This document shows, one piece after another, positions 1-8,602 of a stretch of DNA of 64,000 bases (its first letter is position 1; every line of letters begins with the position of its first letter). The position numbers and the translations under genes are program-made. The DNA comes from Lachnospiraceae bacterium. GTDB lineage: Bacteria; Bacillota; Clostridia; Lachnospirales; Lachnospiraceae. The notes under the pieces are model-generated. The model was not told the DNA's origin. It ran no database searches and saw only the letters and a program-made list of their open reading frames with translations. The stretch spans positions 84,828-148,827 of the forward strand of contig CAJTFW010000010.1 in assembly GCA_910575445.1 (NCBI GenBank), in the 5' to 3' direction.

Positions 1-1664
1 CATAGTTTGCCAGCACCACATTCCAGTTATTCCGGATGGAGATCGCTGAAGATACCACCCAGGTGCTGTGTACGTGCTGTTTCTGCATCCGGTACAATCC
101 TGTCGCAATGCCGGCCAGCGTCTTTCCACTCCCCTGCTCCCACTGCAGGAGCGCATACTGTTTCTGGAGGGTAAGGTTGATGTCATGCTTCTGGATCCCA
201 TTCAGTTGGATCTGCTCCATAAGAGAAGAATCCCACAGGGAAAAGTCATTCAGCCAGTCTGCAAGCTTTGGATCTTCCTCCATTTCTGCAAAAGCAAGAT
301 TCTGCCTTTCGTATTCTGCCCGCTTTCTGGAAAGCAGTTTTTCATAGCCGGGGTAATCCTTCAGGGTATTATCATAAACTGCCCGATAGATTGGCACAGG
401 CAGACGCTGGCTGTCTTTTAGCTGCCGGCGTGCGGCCGTACTGTAGCCTTTATAAATGAAATCGCCTTTTCTCTTGATAAGGCAGATTTTATCTGTTTCC
501 GGCACAGGATTTTGTTTTTTCAGTGCTTTCTGCAGATAAGTGAGTACCTTTTTTTCTGTAAGCTGTGTCTTGCACCACTGTTCATAACTCATGCCTTCAG
601 GCTTGCGCTGGGTGTAAAAGCGGTGCAGATATTCACAGCATCTGGCATAGGATGGCCGGATGGCCGGATGTGCCTTGATATGGTACAGGAGTTTTTGAGC
701 CTGGTATTTAAAATCACCGGATGTACTGCGTGATTTCGCCAGCTCCAGAAGAATCCTTGACTGATTGTTTTCTAATGCCGATTTGGCAAATGCTATCATC
801 TTTTTATGGATGTATGCGGCTTCTTCCTGTACATCAAAGTCCTGTTCCAGAGTATCATCTGGCTCTGTATGGTAAGGCTGAGGTTTCCAGCCTTCTTCGG
901 CAGTCCTTTTCTGCCAGAACTGCAGCTTTGTTGCAAATCTGCTGACACCCAGATGGGAAAATGCATCTTCCGGGAGCGTCACCTGTCCCAGAAAGCTGTA
1001 TTGCTTTTCCATCTCCCGGATCTGCCCGCTGTCCGTAAAGGTGTCAGACAGATAGGATGCAGGTACGATCAGGGCAAGGATGCCGAGAGGCTTTAATACT
1101 TCTGCCGCTTTCAGACAGTAATACATATGGGAAGACAATTCTCTGCCGCTTTTGGTCCACCATTTTAAATGGAAGGGCGGATTTCCTACCACATAGTCAA
1201 ACCGCGTGTCCGGCTGACAGGTGCGGATATCCCGGCACTCGATGGAGGCGTCCGGATAAAGGAATCTTGCTGCTTTTACCGCATTGACATCCAGCTCACA
1301 GCCGTAGATGTTTGCTTCTGTTGGAATAAAGTTAAAAAAACTTCCCATGCCGCAGGTAAGGTCTGCCACCAGATCATGCTCCGATAATCTCAGGCAGGCT
1401 GTAATTAGTTCACACAGCCGGGGTGGGGTGAAGAACTGGCCGTTTTCAATCTCTTTCTTTGCCTCGCTGTAGGCATGGTAATTCTCATAGTCCTGCCGTT
1501 CCAGGGCATGAAGCCCGCCGTCACCGGTATAGGCGTTGTAGATATCCTCCCGGCTGATGGAACAGGAACCGGCAGTGTTGCTGTCGATCAGGTAAAGGAC
1601 TTTCTCATTGAGTTCTTTCCGCTTATCATGCGGAATGGGTTCATCCCGATAGACATATTTCATT
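1..1664 (-). CDS. N6-adenine DNA methylase / SNF2-type helicase fusion, 3' end outside window
   Basis: The reading frame starts at 1664 (MKYVYRDEP) and stays open to the window edge, giving at least 554 residues, so this is only the N-terminal part. A SAM-binding motif (VADLTCGMGSFF) lies near residues 98-109 and the N6-adenine methylase motif IV (GNPPF) near 158-163. A linker follows, then a helicase Walker A (WEQGSGKTLAG) near 507-515. A methylase joined to a superfamily 2 helicase is a very large protein family common in ICEs of Clostridia. It is inferred to protect or remodel the element's DNA after transfer. It follows the DUF4942-like gene after 12 bases in the same direction. Confidence 0.85.
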
Positions 1665-1676
1665 GGTATCACCTCG

Positions 1677-2573
1677 CTAACATATGGTTTTTAAGTATTC
1701 ATCCACGAACTGCAGGACATAAGCTTCACTGGTAAATTTCAGATCCACCCGCCCATTCTTGAACATCCTCAGTGACTGTATTTTTTTGCAATCCGGAAAT
1801 TCGCACTGGCCGGAATCAGATTCCCGCCCGAGAAGCCTTGAGAGACTTGCCGGAGTGTGATCAAATCCGCCGGTTTCAAAATGGGAAATTCCTCGTATGA
1901 TATCTTTCATTCTGCCGATCAGCTCCCAGGATTCGCTTCTATAGTAGCTGCGATAGCTGCATGCATAATTTGTAAACTGCAGGACGCATTTTTTCTGTTC
2001 AAACTTTGCACGGCCGCTGCCAGAATCCCAGGCGGCGCTGTGACATTTTTCTTTCAGTTCATGAAGCGCCTGCTCGAAAAAAGCCCTGCCGCCAGTCTGT
2101 AGGAATATCTGCTCCAGGATGTCTGTATAGTGGAGCGTCAGATTTTCCAGTTCCTGCGTATACTTTAGTGCCTGTTCCTTATAATCATCCACCCAGCGGT
2201 CCGTTGGTTCCTGCGGAATCAGATGGTCTTTTACGTCGCCCTTGTCAATAGAAAAATGATAGGTTTTCGAGAAATGTGAAACTAGATGGTCTATAAACAG
2301 GGCATGCAGGGATTGAAGCTGCCCCCGGATTTTGTCACTGGAGAGCTGAAACTCACCATACGTAGTAAGGTAGGTATCAGCAGATGCGTCTGCCGGAGCC
2401 AGAAGTTCCCGCTGCTGGCTCCGCATATCTTCCCAGAAAAATTCCAGTTCTGCCAGGGAGCTTCGGGCAAGGTCATAAGCCGCCTGATGGGCTTCACAGA
2501 AGATTCGGTCTGCTTCTGAGATCCGGGTATCCGCTTTTATTTCAACACTTTCAAATTTTTTAAGTAAATCCAT
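1677..2573 (-). CDS. ICE accessory protein, possibly DUF4942-like
   Basis: A 298-residue soluble protein. I use the start at 2573 (MDLLKKFE), preceded by AGAAAGGA at good spacing, rather than an upstream ATG at 2636. The C-terminal signature 'FKNGRVDLKFTSE' resembles the end of DUF4942 proteins, which often sit next to methylases in mobile elements; this assignment is tentative. The middle (about 60-200) is predicted helical, with many Glu, Gln and Lys. It is placed between a DUF5688 gene and the methylase-helicase, so a role in DNA processing or element maintenance is likely, but no catalytic motif is evident. Confidence 0.75.
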   Translation of the reverse strand: MDLLKKFESVEIKADTRISEADRIFCEAHQAAYDLARSSLAELEFFWEDMRSQQRELLAPADASADTYLTTYGEFQLSSDKIRGQLQSLHALFIDHLVSHFSKTYHFSIDKGDVKDHLIPQEPTDRWVDDYKEQALKYTQELENLTLHYTDILEQIFLQTGGRAFFEQALHELKEKCHSAAWDSGSGRAKFEQKKCVLQFTNYACSYRSYYRSESWELIGRMKDIIRGISHFETGGFDHTPASLSRLLGRESDSGQCEFPDCKKIQSLRMFKNGRVDLKFTSEAYVLQFVDEYLKTIC

Positions 2574-2678
2574 AATCGTTTCCTTTCTATCCTTGTGAAA
2601 AATGAGGAATCTGTTTCCAGTCTGCTTTAATACCAAAAGGCAGGGCAGTATCCTTTGGGGAACTTTCCTGCCGGAGTA

Positions 2679-3566
2679 TCAGGCAATCGTAATTTGTTTG
2701 TCTTTCCTGCTGAAAAGATATACGTTATCAGACAGGAACTGGGAAGGTTCCAGAATATAACGGTTCGCATCATAAACCGTTTCTTTATGGGACGGGATAT
2801 CATCATCTTTATGTAACGGTATCAAAAGCATTTCGTGGACAGAACTGGGCAGAAGGATCAGGTCATCCTGTATTTTCTGAGAAAAATCATCCAGAATCTT
2901 CTGATAGCAGACAGCCGTGGCTCCATGATCGTTCTGGGTATTGGAAAGAGCAAACATGGGAATCAGCGGCTCCTGCGGCAGTTCAAAAGGAACGCCGAGA
3001 AGATTTCCCAGTCCGGCTTCATCCATAAGGCAGGTGATAGATGCCGGGTAAAGACGGGGCGTATTTTCTTCTGCTGCTTTATCCAGTTCATAGATGGATA
3101 TCCCCCAATCTTTCAGATGTTCGTTCCGTACAAGAATAGTTCCTGTATCTGATTCCCCAAGGGGACACTGCACATAGTATATTTTTGCCAGATCCAGAAA
3201 TTTTGTGTATGGCACCTTATGGAGAAGTTCTTCATTTGCTTCATAATTTACAAGAATGTAATACAGCCCTGACCGGACCTGCTCAAAATCATAAAGCCAT
3301 TCCGCATCCAGAGATTCTGGCAGAGCCTGGTTTTTGTAAAAATCGAGAACATAGTCAACGGTTCTCGTCCAGTTGTCTGTATCCAGAAATGTCTCGAAAA
3401 AGGGTTCCAGGGAAATGGTGATCCCTGTATGGGAATTTGGCTCTGAAATACGGATTCCATAGGAATAAATGCCGTTTATTTTCAGCTGTTCTATCATAGT
3501 GACTTCCTTCGGCAGGACATTGGAAATGGATGATTTCATACGCTCTGCAAATTCTTTTATATTCAT
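2679..3566 (-). CDS. DUF5688 family protein
   Basis: A 295-residue protein starting MNIKEFAERMKSSISNVLPKE. The N-terminal half, with 'ISLEPFFETFLD' and a run leading to 'VDYVLDFYKN', and the later 'FLDLAKIYYVQ...ILVRNEHL' fit the DUF5688 family, abundant in Lachnospiraceae mobile elements. Its function is not known. No signal peptide or membrane helix is seen. It is preceded on the same strand by two hairpins (3602-3669) that should end transcription of the genes to its right, so it may have its own promoter in 3567-3600, though I see no clear one. Confidence 0.85.
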   Translation of the reverse strand: MNIKEFAERMKSSISNVLPKEVTMIEQLKINGIYSYGIRISEPNSHTGITISLEPFFETFLDTDNWTRTVDYVLDFYKNQALPESLDAEWLYDFEQVRSGLYYILVNYEANEELLHKVPYTKFLDLAKIYYVQCPLGESDTGTILVRNEHLKDWGISIYELDKAAEENTPRLYPASITCLMDEAGLGNLLGVPFELPQEPLIPMFALSNTQNDHGATAVCYQKILDDFSQKIQDDLILLPSSVHEMLLIPLHKDDDIPSHKETVYDANRYILEPSQFLSDNVYLFSRKDKQITIA

Positions 3567-3601
3567 AATGCCTCCTGTCTGTATGCCATAAGCATATCCA
3601 T

Positions 3602-3635
3602 AAGAAAAGGCCGCAGTCTGGGATTAACTACGGCC
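3602..3635 (-). terminator. Intrinsic terminator
   Basis: On the minus strand a GGCCGTAGT/ACTGCGGCC stem is followed by TTTTCTTA. It lies just after the small gene at 3689-3943 and before the DUF5688 gene, so it would separate two transcription units unless read through. Confidence 0.65.
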
Positions 3636-3645
3636 GGAACATGAA

Positions 3646-3669
3646 GGCGGACAGTGAAACACTGCCGCC
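3646..3669 (-). terminator. Second hairpin in tandem
   Basis: A GC-rich stem (GGCGG.CAGTG paired with CACTG.CCGCC, loop of three bases), 10 bases upstream of the terminator at 3602-3635. It has no T-run of its own and may stabilise or precede that terminator. Confidence 0.5.
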
Positions 3670-3688
3670 ACAGTTACTTAAAGTCCAT

Positions 3689-3943
3689 TTATGCACATGC
3701 GGCCAGTCTCACAGGGAGCGGACTCATGGCCGCCAGCGGAAAAGGGCTCATAGATAAATGGTAATGGGTGTTCATGGTCTCAAAATGAACCTCATCCATG
3801 GTGTGCTTATGCAGTGCCACAACACGGGAGGTACGGTAGAGGTTCCCCCCGGCCGCAAAGATGGCAGGTTTTCCGATCGTAACAGGGCAGATCAGCTGGC
3901 CACAGAGCATTACTTTCTTTTTTTCTTCTTTTTTCTTTCTCAT
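3689..3943 (-). CDS. Small basic protein, unknown function
   Basis: An 84-residue protein with a lysine-rich N-terminus (MRKKKEEKKK). GGAGGT lies 8 bases before its ATG, and the start overlaps the stop of the upstream gene by ATGA, which suggests coupled translation. The middle ('RVVALHKHTMDEVHFETMNTHY') is rich in His. I do not recognise the family. Strong RBS and operon position support that it is real. Confidence 0.55.
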   Translation of the reverse strand: MRKKKEEKKKVMLCGQLICPVTIGKPAIFAAGGNLYRTSRVVALHKHTMDEVHFETMNTHYHLSMSPFPLAAMSPLPVRLAACA

Positions 3944-4287
3944 TCTTTCTGACCTCCATTCTGTTTCTTAGTTGATGTTTTGGGAAAATCCATGTGAGAA
4001 TCTGTCAGGAACGGACAGTTCGGATGTTGGCACAGACTGGTATGGATACAGGGAATTTCATTTTCTCCATAATACGGATAACAGGTTGAAAAACCGGCCT
4101 TTTGAAGTAAAGATTCCGCTGTTTCCAGTAGCGGGCCAATGAAAGCCATATCCCATAGGAATTCGGACAGTGTTTCTGTCTGCTCGATTTCAGGACATGT
4201 CAAAAGTCGTAATAGCTGATACGCCTGACCATCCAGAATATCATTCCGTTTCTCTAAAAAAGATTCAAAATTGTTAGTATTATTCAT
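3940..4287 (-). CDS. Unknown 115-residue protein of the sigma-factor cluster
   Basis: Starts MNNTNNFESFLEKRND and ends in a Lys/Gln-rich tail. Four cysteines (…CYPYYGENEIPCIHTSLCQHPNCPF) near residues 69-92 could bind a metal. It overlaps the upstream sigma-like gene by 8 bases and the downstream small gene by 4, so the three are probably one operon. No family recognised. Confidence 0.6.
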   Translation of the reverse strand: MNNTNNFESFLEKRNDILDGQAYQLLRLLTCPEIEQTETLSEFLWDMAFIGPLLETAESLLQKAGFSTCYPYYGENEIPCIHTSLCQHPNCPFLTDSHMDFPKTSTKKQNGGQKE

Positions 4288-4819
4288 AGCACATCTCCAT
4301 CAATACAGTTCGTATTTCCTCCAGAAGTTCCTGGACACGTTTCATGGTAGTATTCTGCCTGTGAGCGATATCACGGTCATTGTACCCACAGGATTTCAGA
4401 TGCACGATGTTCATCTGCTGCCTGGATACCCGTTTTGCCAGGTCGTGCAGGAGAAGCTGTTCCTCCAGTTGGCACATATATGGATTAGGTGCGGCTATAG
4501 TTTCTTCTAAAGCCAAACTATCTTCGTTTGGCTTGATATGCAGACTAACTACATCGGCATTGTGCTTGGGGCGTCTTTGTTTTCTTCTATAGTCAGATAT
4601 ACATGCTGACATTCTGCGCCATGCAATAGTAGCAAATGAATACTGCTGTAATTTCAGTTCATTAAAATAGCGGGAAACTGCACGTAGATAACCGAAAATG
4701 ACTACATCATAAAATTCATCGCGGGGCAGGTGATTTTCTGCTAAGAATTTATAGACAAGATTATGGTTTTCTTCAGCAAACAAACGCTGCTCCGGGGTTA
4801 GTGGTATTTCAGATTTCAT
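4280..4819 (-). CDS. Sigma-70-like regulator of the element
   Basis: A 179-residue protein beginning MKSEIPLTPEQRLFAEENH, with AAAGGAGG before the ATG at 4819; an upstream ATG at 4927 lacks this. Residues about 8-75 resemble sigma region 2 ('NHNLVYKFL...YDVVIFGYLRAV...FATIAWRRM'), and about 125-175 resemble the region 4 helix-turn-helix ('CGYNDRDIAHRQNTTMKRVQELL'). Its N-terminus is clearly related to the other sigma-like protein at 9849-10427 ('LTxEQxxxxExNxxLVY'). An ICE-borne sigma-like factor could direct RNA polymerase to the non-standard twin promoters at 21424 and 39542; that link is inference. Confidence 0.75.
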   Translation of the reverse strand: MKSEIPLTPEQRLFAEENHNLVYKFLAENHLPRDEFYDVVIFGYLRAVSRYFNELKLQQYSFATIAWRRMSACISDYRRKQRRPKHNADVVSLHIKPNEDSLALEETIAAPNPYMCQLEEQLLLHDLAKRVSRQQMNIVHLKSCGYNDRDIAHRQNTTMKRVQELLEEIRTVLMEMCYE

Positions 4820-4842
4820 AGAAATTTCCTCCTTTAAATGCG

Positions 4843-4881
4843 AAAAGGACTCCCCCGGAAGTAAACCGGGAGAATCCTTTT
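4843..4881 (-). terminator. Intrinsic terminator between the unknown zinc-like gene and the sigma-like gene
   Basis: A 16-bp nearly perfect stem (AAAAGGATTCTCCCGG paired with CCGGGGGAGTCCTTTT), 24 bases upstream of the sigma-like start. It follows the gene ending at 4924. The sigma-like gene would need read-through or its own promoter. Confidence 0.75.
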
Positions 4882-4923
4882 GATACGTTACATATGGCAT
4901 CAGGCCATATCTGTTACATCCGA

Positions 4924-5763
4924 TCATGCGGGCAGGGCTTCACGTTCTCCGTCAAGGGGCTGTCCGTAGTTAAACTTTCCGCCTCCGCCTGCCGGCAGGA
5001 CTTCCACATTGCTGTTACCGTAATCGCAGCCATCGTCATGCTGTGTTTCATTGACGGCTGCACGCTGCTGGAGCATCATGCGGATCTGTGTCTTGAAACC
5101 ATCTGCAAACTGTCGGATCTGTGCCAGCTCCTCGCCGCTGAAATCGTACAGCCGGCGGAAGGTGGCGACGCTGTAGTCATCTTTTCCGTTGCTCATTTTT
5201 TTCAGTGCGATCTGTACCACGCTGCCATAGGTCGCACGGCGGCGGAGCATAAAGGACTGGTTCATGAACTCACGGAAGGGCTTTAAGCTGGTGGGCGGCA
5301 GAGTTACCTGTAACGGCATGAACTCACCGCTGCGGAGCAGGTAGAGCACACGCATGTTCTTGCATGCCTTGCCTGCCCCTTCTGCAGCAGAGCCGAACTG
5401 GTTTAAAGCGCAGGCCGCACAGGAACCGCCCGGCTCCCCGATCCCCTGCTTTCCATCTACGGAAGAGCACAGGGGATTGGAGTTGTCGTCATACTCGCTG
5501 CCCTCCGGCCAGTAAGCGTTGTTGGGATGGTTGAAGAGGATGACCCCTTCCAGGGTTTTGGCATAATCCGGATTTTCCGGATCATCGGAGGGGATCTCGA
5601 ACATCAGAGCACCGCCGCCCGGGATCTTGATCCGGGGGAAGCTCATCTGCAGGCCGTCCATGTCCTCTGCCAGTTCCTCCTGGGTGAATTCTCCTTCCGG
5701 CATGGCTGCCGGGAGCATAAATTTTTCCTGTTCTGCCAAAGCGTTGTTCTGGGTGTTATACAT
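4924..5763 (-). CDS. Unknown protein with cysteine cluster and an SSB-like C-terminal tail
   Basis: A 279-residue protein starting MYNTQNNALAEQEKF, chosen because AAGGAGG lies just before the ATG at 5763. A cysteine cluster ('CAACALNQFG...GKACKNMR', about residues 129-152) may bind zinc. The C-terminus ends in LDGEREALPA, which nearly matches the end of the SSB at 7858-8268 (LDGERESLPE). SSB tails recruit partner proteins, so a shared tail suggests a role in the same DNA transactions, perhaps ssDNA binding. It lies between DUF932 and a sigma-like gene. Family not recognised. Confidence 0.75.
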   Translation of the reverse strand: MYNTQNNALAEQEKFMLPAAMPEGEFTQEELAEDMDGLQMSFPRIKIPGGGALMFEIPSDDPENPDYAKTLEGVILFNHPNNAYWPEGSEYDDNSNPLCSSVDGKQGIGEPGGSCAACALNQFGSAAEGAGKACKNMRVLYLLRSGEFMPLQVTLPPTSLKPFREFMNQSFMLRRRATYGSVVQIALKKMSNGKDDYSVATFRRLYDFSGEELAQIRQFADGFKTQIRMMLQQRAAVNETQHDDGCDYGNSNVEVLPAGGGGKFNYGQPLDGEREALPA

Positions 5764-5806
5764 ACTGTTTTCCTCCTTGGATTTGAATTGTTTTTTATTG
5801 GCTGTA

Positions 5807-6877
5807 TTAAGCGGCTGCCTGGTTGATCCGGTTCCACTGGCGGGCCGGCATGGAAAGAATGTTATAGCCGATACTCTCCAGCTGGGTGGCCCTGTCATAA
5901 CTCTCCACATCCTGGCTGTGCCTTGTAACAGCGTTGGAAAGCCCGTACAGGGTCAGGTCTTTTCCTTCAATCAGATGCTGGAGGATTCCTTCTCCCTCAT
6001 CATCCGTGATGTGGAATTCCCGGCTGGCCAGCTTCACAATGCCAGGGACATCTTTGGTGTTCATCTCTGCTTTTGCGGCGTCCTGCATCATGCCGACCAC
6101 CTGGGAAAAGCGTGCCTCCTCCACGGCGGCCCTGACGGTATCCTGGATCTTCAGGATAAAAGCTTTGTCATCGGCGGCCAGTGTCTTTTCGGAATAGAGC
6201 TGGAAGCTTTCCTCCATGTCATTGACCCGGCCCACGTGGTTGCGGCGGGTCTGTGCATCATTGACGATCATGCCGTTGCTGCATACCAGGCGGTAGACAA
6301 GGGGCTGGATATTGACAGCACCCATACCGGTTTCGCTGTTGGATATGATAACGCCGGCCTGCACAATGTCTCCCGGCACAACCTCCGCTTCCAGGCGGGT
6401 ATTGACCACTTTCATATACATCCGGCTGTCCGTGATCTGACAGCTCTCAAAACGTGCGCCTTCCATGCGTCCGATAATAGGCAGGACTGCCTGGGCAATC
6501 TCCAGATTATCGATCCGGCGGTAGCGGTTACTTAAAAATGCCCTTGCCGTGCCGCCCATGGTACGCAGCAGCCGTTTAGACGGGGCATGCTGGAACCAGG
6601 CATTGACATTGGCAGCAAGAAGCTCCGGTTTTTCCGCAAGCATCCGGTCATAGTAGGATGCGGGAATCTTTAAATGAGTTCCCAGCTGCCGATGGGCGAT
6701 GGTATTGACCTGCATGGGCTCCACAGGTTCGGTTTTTCCATCAAACATGTGGAGATAGACCTGAGAATCATAGGGCTCCATCTGCAGGCTTCTGGTATCC
6801 ACCAGATAATCTTCTTTTAACTTACTCTGCCGGGTGATCTCGGCGGCCATTTCTTCCAGGGAAAGACCTTCTTTCAT
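5807..6877 (-). CDS. DUF932 domain protein
   Basis: A 356-residue protein of the DUF932 family, known from phages and plasmids. Matching segments are 'LKIPASYYDRMLAEKPELLAANVNAWF', 'RAFLSNRYRRIDN' and 'GVIISNSETGMGA', followed by 'RLVCSNGMI'. The family is linked to DNA replication or repair of mobile elements, but its biochemistry is not firmly known. The start at 6877 has AAAGGAG 8 bases upstream. It lies in a run with SSB and the cysteine-cluster protein, which suggests a module for handling single-stranded DNA after conjugation. Confidence 0.9.
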   Translation of the reverse strand: MKEGLSLEEMAAEITRQSKLKEDYLVDTRSLQMEPYDSQVYLHMFDGKTEPVEPMQVNTIAHRQLGTHLKIPASYYDRMLAEKPELLAANVNAWFQHAPSKRLLRTMGGTARAFLSNRYRRIDNLEIAQAVLPIIGRMEGARFESCQITDSRMYMKVVNTRLEAEVVPGDIVQAGVIISNSETGMGAVNIQPLVYRLVCSNGMIVNDAQTRRNHVGRVNDMEESFQLYSEKTLAADDKAFILKIQDTVRAAVEEARFSQVVGMMQDAAKAEMNTKDVPGIVKLASREFHITDDEGEGILQHLIEGKDLTLYGLSNAVTRHSQDVESYDRATQLESIGYNILSMPARQWNRINQAAA

Positions 6878-6909
6878 TCTGTTTCGCTCCTTTCTTATTG
6901 TGTGCGGGC

Positions 6910-7722
6910 TTACCAGGAAATCTGGATGCCATTCGCCATGATTTCAGCCGCCAGCCCGTTACGCTCAAAAACCTGCAGAAGCCGGGGCCAGTACGTTTTT
7001 TCCGGAAAGCCGGCAAGGTGCTCTTTTGCCACCTCCTCCGTATCTTCCTCGATGCAGATATCACCGTCCTCATGGATGGTCAGACGGCTGTGGCCTCTGG
7101 AATTTAAGTCTGCCACAAGAGCTTCCAAAACCTTCCTTCCCTGGACTTCATACCAGATCTGGGGGTCTACCGGCTGCTTATTGGGCGGAATGGTATCTTC
7201 CGGTTCACATCCTCCGGCCTCTGAGAGGGGAACGATCTTTAACATGTTACAGTTGATGCTGGCATCCTGATCCACACATACATCTGCATGGTCAAAATCC
7301 GGGATGCCGTAAAGGCGGATGCGTCCGGTTCCTCCCGCCAGCACTAATTTTTCCGGTCTCTTTTCGCACCACTCCCACCGTACATCAGGATAAACTGCCC
7401 GTAGATAGGCAGAGATCCGGTGGTTGACATGGCGGAGCAGCAGCAGTTCCGTTTCTGAGGCTTCCATGACAGGAAATGCAGGGGGCTGTGAAGAGGCGAT
7501 CCCTTCCGCCAGGCGTTTCCTTGTAAGCTGTTCACGCATCCTGCGGCGTTTTGCCTGCTGCATGTAAGGCCGTAAGAGTACCGCTGTGACCCACAGCCCC
7601 CAAAGGGTGAATACCCCGATCAGGAGCCAGGACTGCCAGGCACCCCTTATCAGTGCCAGTATGGCGATAACCGCCCCCACAAGAATGCTGATGCTGCCCC
7701 ACAGGGCTTTGTCGCTTTTCAT
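6910..7722 (-). CDS. Membrane-anchored unknown protein
   Basis: 270 residues. Two hydrophobic segments at about 8-27 and 32-52 ('ISILVGAVIAILALI', 'LLIGVFTLWGLWVTAVLL') are followed by a basic stretch (QQAKRRRMREQL) and a soluble cytoplasmic domain of about 190 residues, consistent with positive-inside topology. No recognised domain or catalytic motif. It is immediately upstream of DUF932 (32-base gap) and follows a terminator, so it may have its own promoter or depend on read-through. Confidence 0.7.
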   Translation of the reverse strand: MKSDKALWGSISILVGAVIAILALIRGAWQSWLLIGVFTLWGLWVTAVLLRPYMQQAKRRRMREQLTRKRLAEGIASSQPPAFPVMEASETELLLLRHVNHRISAYLRAVYPDVRWEWCEKRPEKLVLAGGTGRIRLYGIPDFDHADVCVDQDASINCNMLKIVPLSEAGGCEPEDTIPPNKQPVDPQIWYEVQGRKVLEALVADLNSRGHSRLTIHEDGDICIEEDTEEVAKEHLAGFPEKTYWPRLLQVFERNGLAAEIMANGIQISW

Positions 7723-7783
7723 TTTTTACCATCCTTTCTTTGTTATTGTTAAAAGTAACCTGCATGTTCTGCATGCACAAAAA

Positions 7784-7839
7784 AAGAGGAACCATACTGG
7801 CTTTTCAGTATCATTCTGAAAACCGGTACGGTTCCTCTT
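7784..7839 (-). terminator. Strong intrinsic terminator after ssb
   Basis: On the minus strand a long stem (AGAGGAACCGTACCGG paired with CCAGTATGGTTCCTCT, with an inner TTTTCAG/CTGAAAA stem) ends in a run of seven T. It lies between the SSB stop and the next gene downstream. Confidence 0.85.
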
Positions 7840-7857
7840 CTGGAGCCGGAATGGGAA

Positions 7858-8268
7858 TCACTCCGGCAGGGACTCGCGTTCTCCGTCCAGTACCTCCACA
7901 GGGGGAGGGGCGGATTCTGCGGTCTCAGGGTCATTTGGAAAATCGGCGGGGCTTTCCTTTGGAAAGCGGCCGGGAAGAAATCCAAAGTTGGACAGATAGA
8001 TCTTTAAGACCTTCGCCTTTTCCTTCCCATGGCTTGAGGTACAGTCCACCAGCCGCTGTGTGCCGGTGATCCATAACCGGCTTTCCTTCTTTACACCAAG
8101 CTGCATCAGGCGGGATACCTCATCATCCCATGCCCAGACCTGGTAATACTGGAACTGCCCCTTGCCGGTCTGCTCGGTAAAACCGAAACAGACATAGGTG
8201 GAATCTCTCTGGCTCTTTTGGGGAACCAGGTCATTCTCCACACGTCCAAATGCAAAAATCTGTGCCAT
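7858..8268 (-). CDS. ssb: Single-stranded DNA-binding protein (element-encoded)
   Basis: 136 residues from MAQIFAFGRVENDL; AAAGGAG precedes the ATG at 8268. The OB-fold pattern of SSB is visible: 'YVCFGFTEQTGKGQFQYYQVWAWDDE' then 'LGVKKESRLWITGTQ'. After about residue 105 the tail is Pro/Glu rich and ends LDGERESLPE rather than the usual acidic DDDIPF tip. Such SSBs coat transferred single strands. The gene stands between a leader with a terminator-like hairpin (8303-8359) and a strong terminator (7784-7839), so it may be a single-gene unit. Confidence 0.8.
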   Translation of the reverse strand: MAQIFAFGRVENDLVPQKSQRDSTYVCFGFTEQTGKGQFQYYQVWAWDDEVSRLMQLGVKKESRLWITGTQRLVDCTSSHGKEKAKVLKIYLSNFGFLPGRFPKESPADFPNDPETAESAPPPVEVLDGERESLPE

Positions 8269-8302
8269 AACACTCCTTTCTGCCACTGGCCTTGTTATCT
8301 AT

Positions 8303-8359
8303 AAAAAAAGTGCCAGCAGGAATCCGGCCCATATGGGCGCAGCAATGCCACTGACACTT
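8303..8359 (-). terminator. Terminator-like hairpin in the ssb leader
   Basis: AAGTGTCAG pairs with CTGGCACTT around an inner palindrome (GCCCATATGGGC), then seven T. It lies 35 bases before the SSB start and about 95 bases after the predicted transcript start, so it could attenuate ssb or end a small RNA. Confidence 0.65.
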
Positions 8360-8462
8360 ATATACAAACTTAACAGCGTGTGCAATGCGACTGTCTCATC
8401 GCTATACAGACAAAACCGTCTGCAATCCTGCAAGGATACGCACAAAAATCAATTACAAGGTA

Positions 8463-8491
8463 AGTATAACACCATATATTGTGTCTGTCAA
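8463..8491 (-). promoter_or_regulatory. Strong sigma-70 promoter for the ssb leader
   Basis: On the minus strand TTGACA (8486-8491) and TATACT (8463-8468) are separated by exactly 17 bases. Transcription would start near 8456 and run through several small hairpins to the terminator-like stem at 8303-8359. The rest of the 334-base gap (8269-8602) shows no gene. Confidence 0.75.
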
Positions 8492-8602
8492 GTTTACATA
8501 TACTATATATAGATATTTAAAGCGGCGAAATACAATATTTTGTAGTTGGAAGCCATGCAAATATGTAAAGGTTCCTATATATAAACAGGAATCAAGACCC
8601 TG

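Noticed and set aside
5627..6535. Long plus-strand frame opposite DUF932
   Set aside because: It mirrors a well-supported gene on the other strand, has no RBS and no recognisable domain; GC-rich coding DNA often leaves such open antisense frames. The same holds for 12925-13671, 27033-27854, 33854-34789 and 34974-35675.
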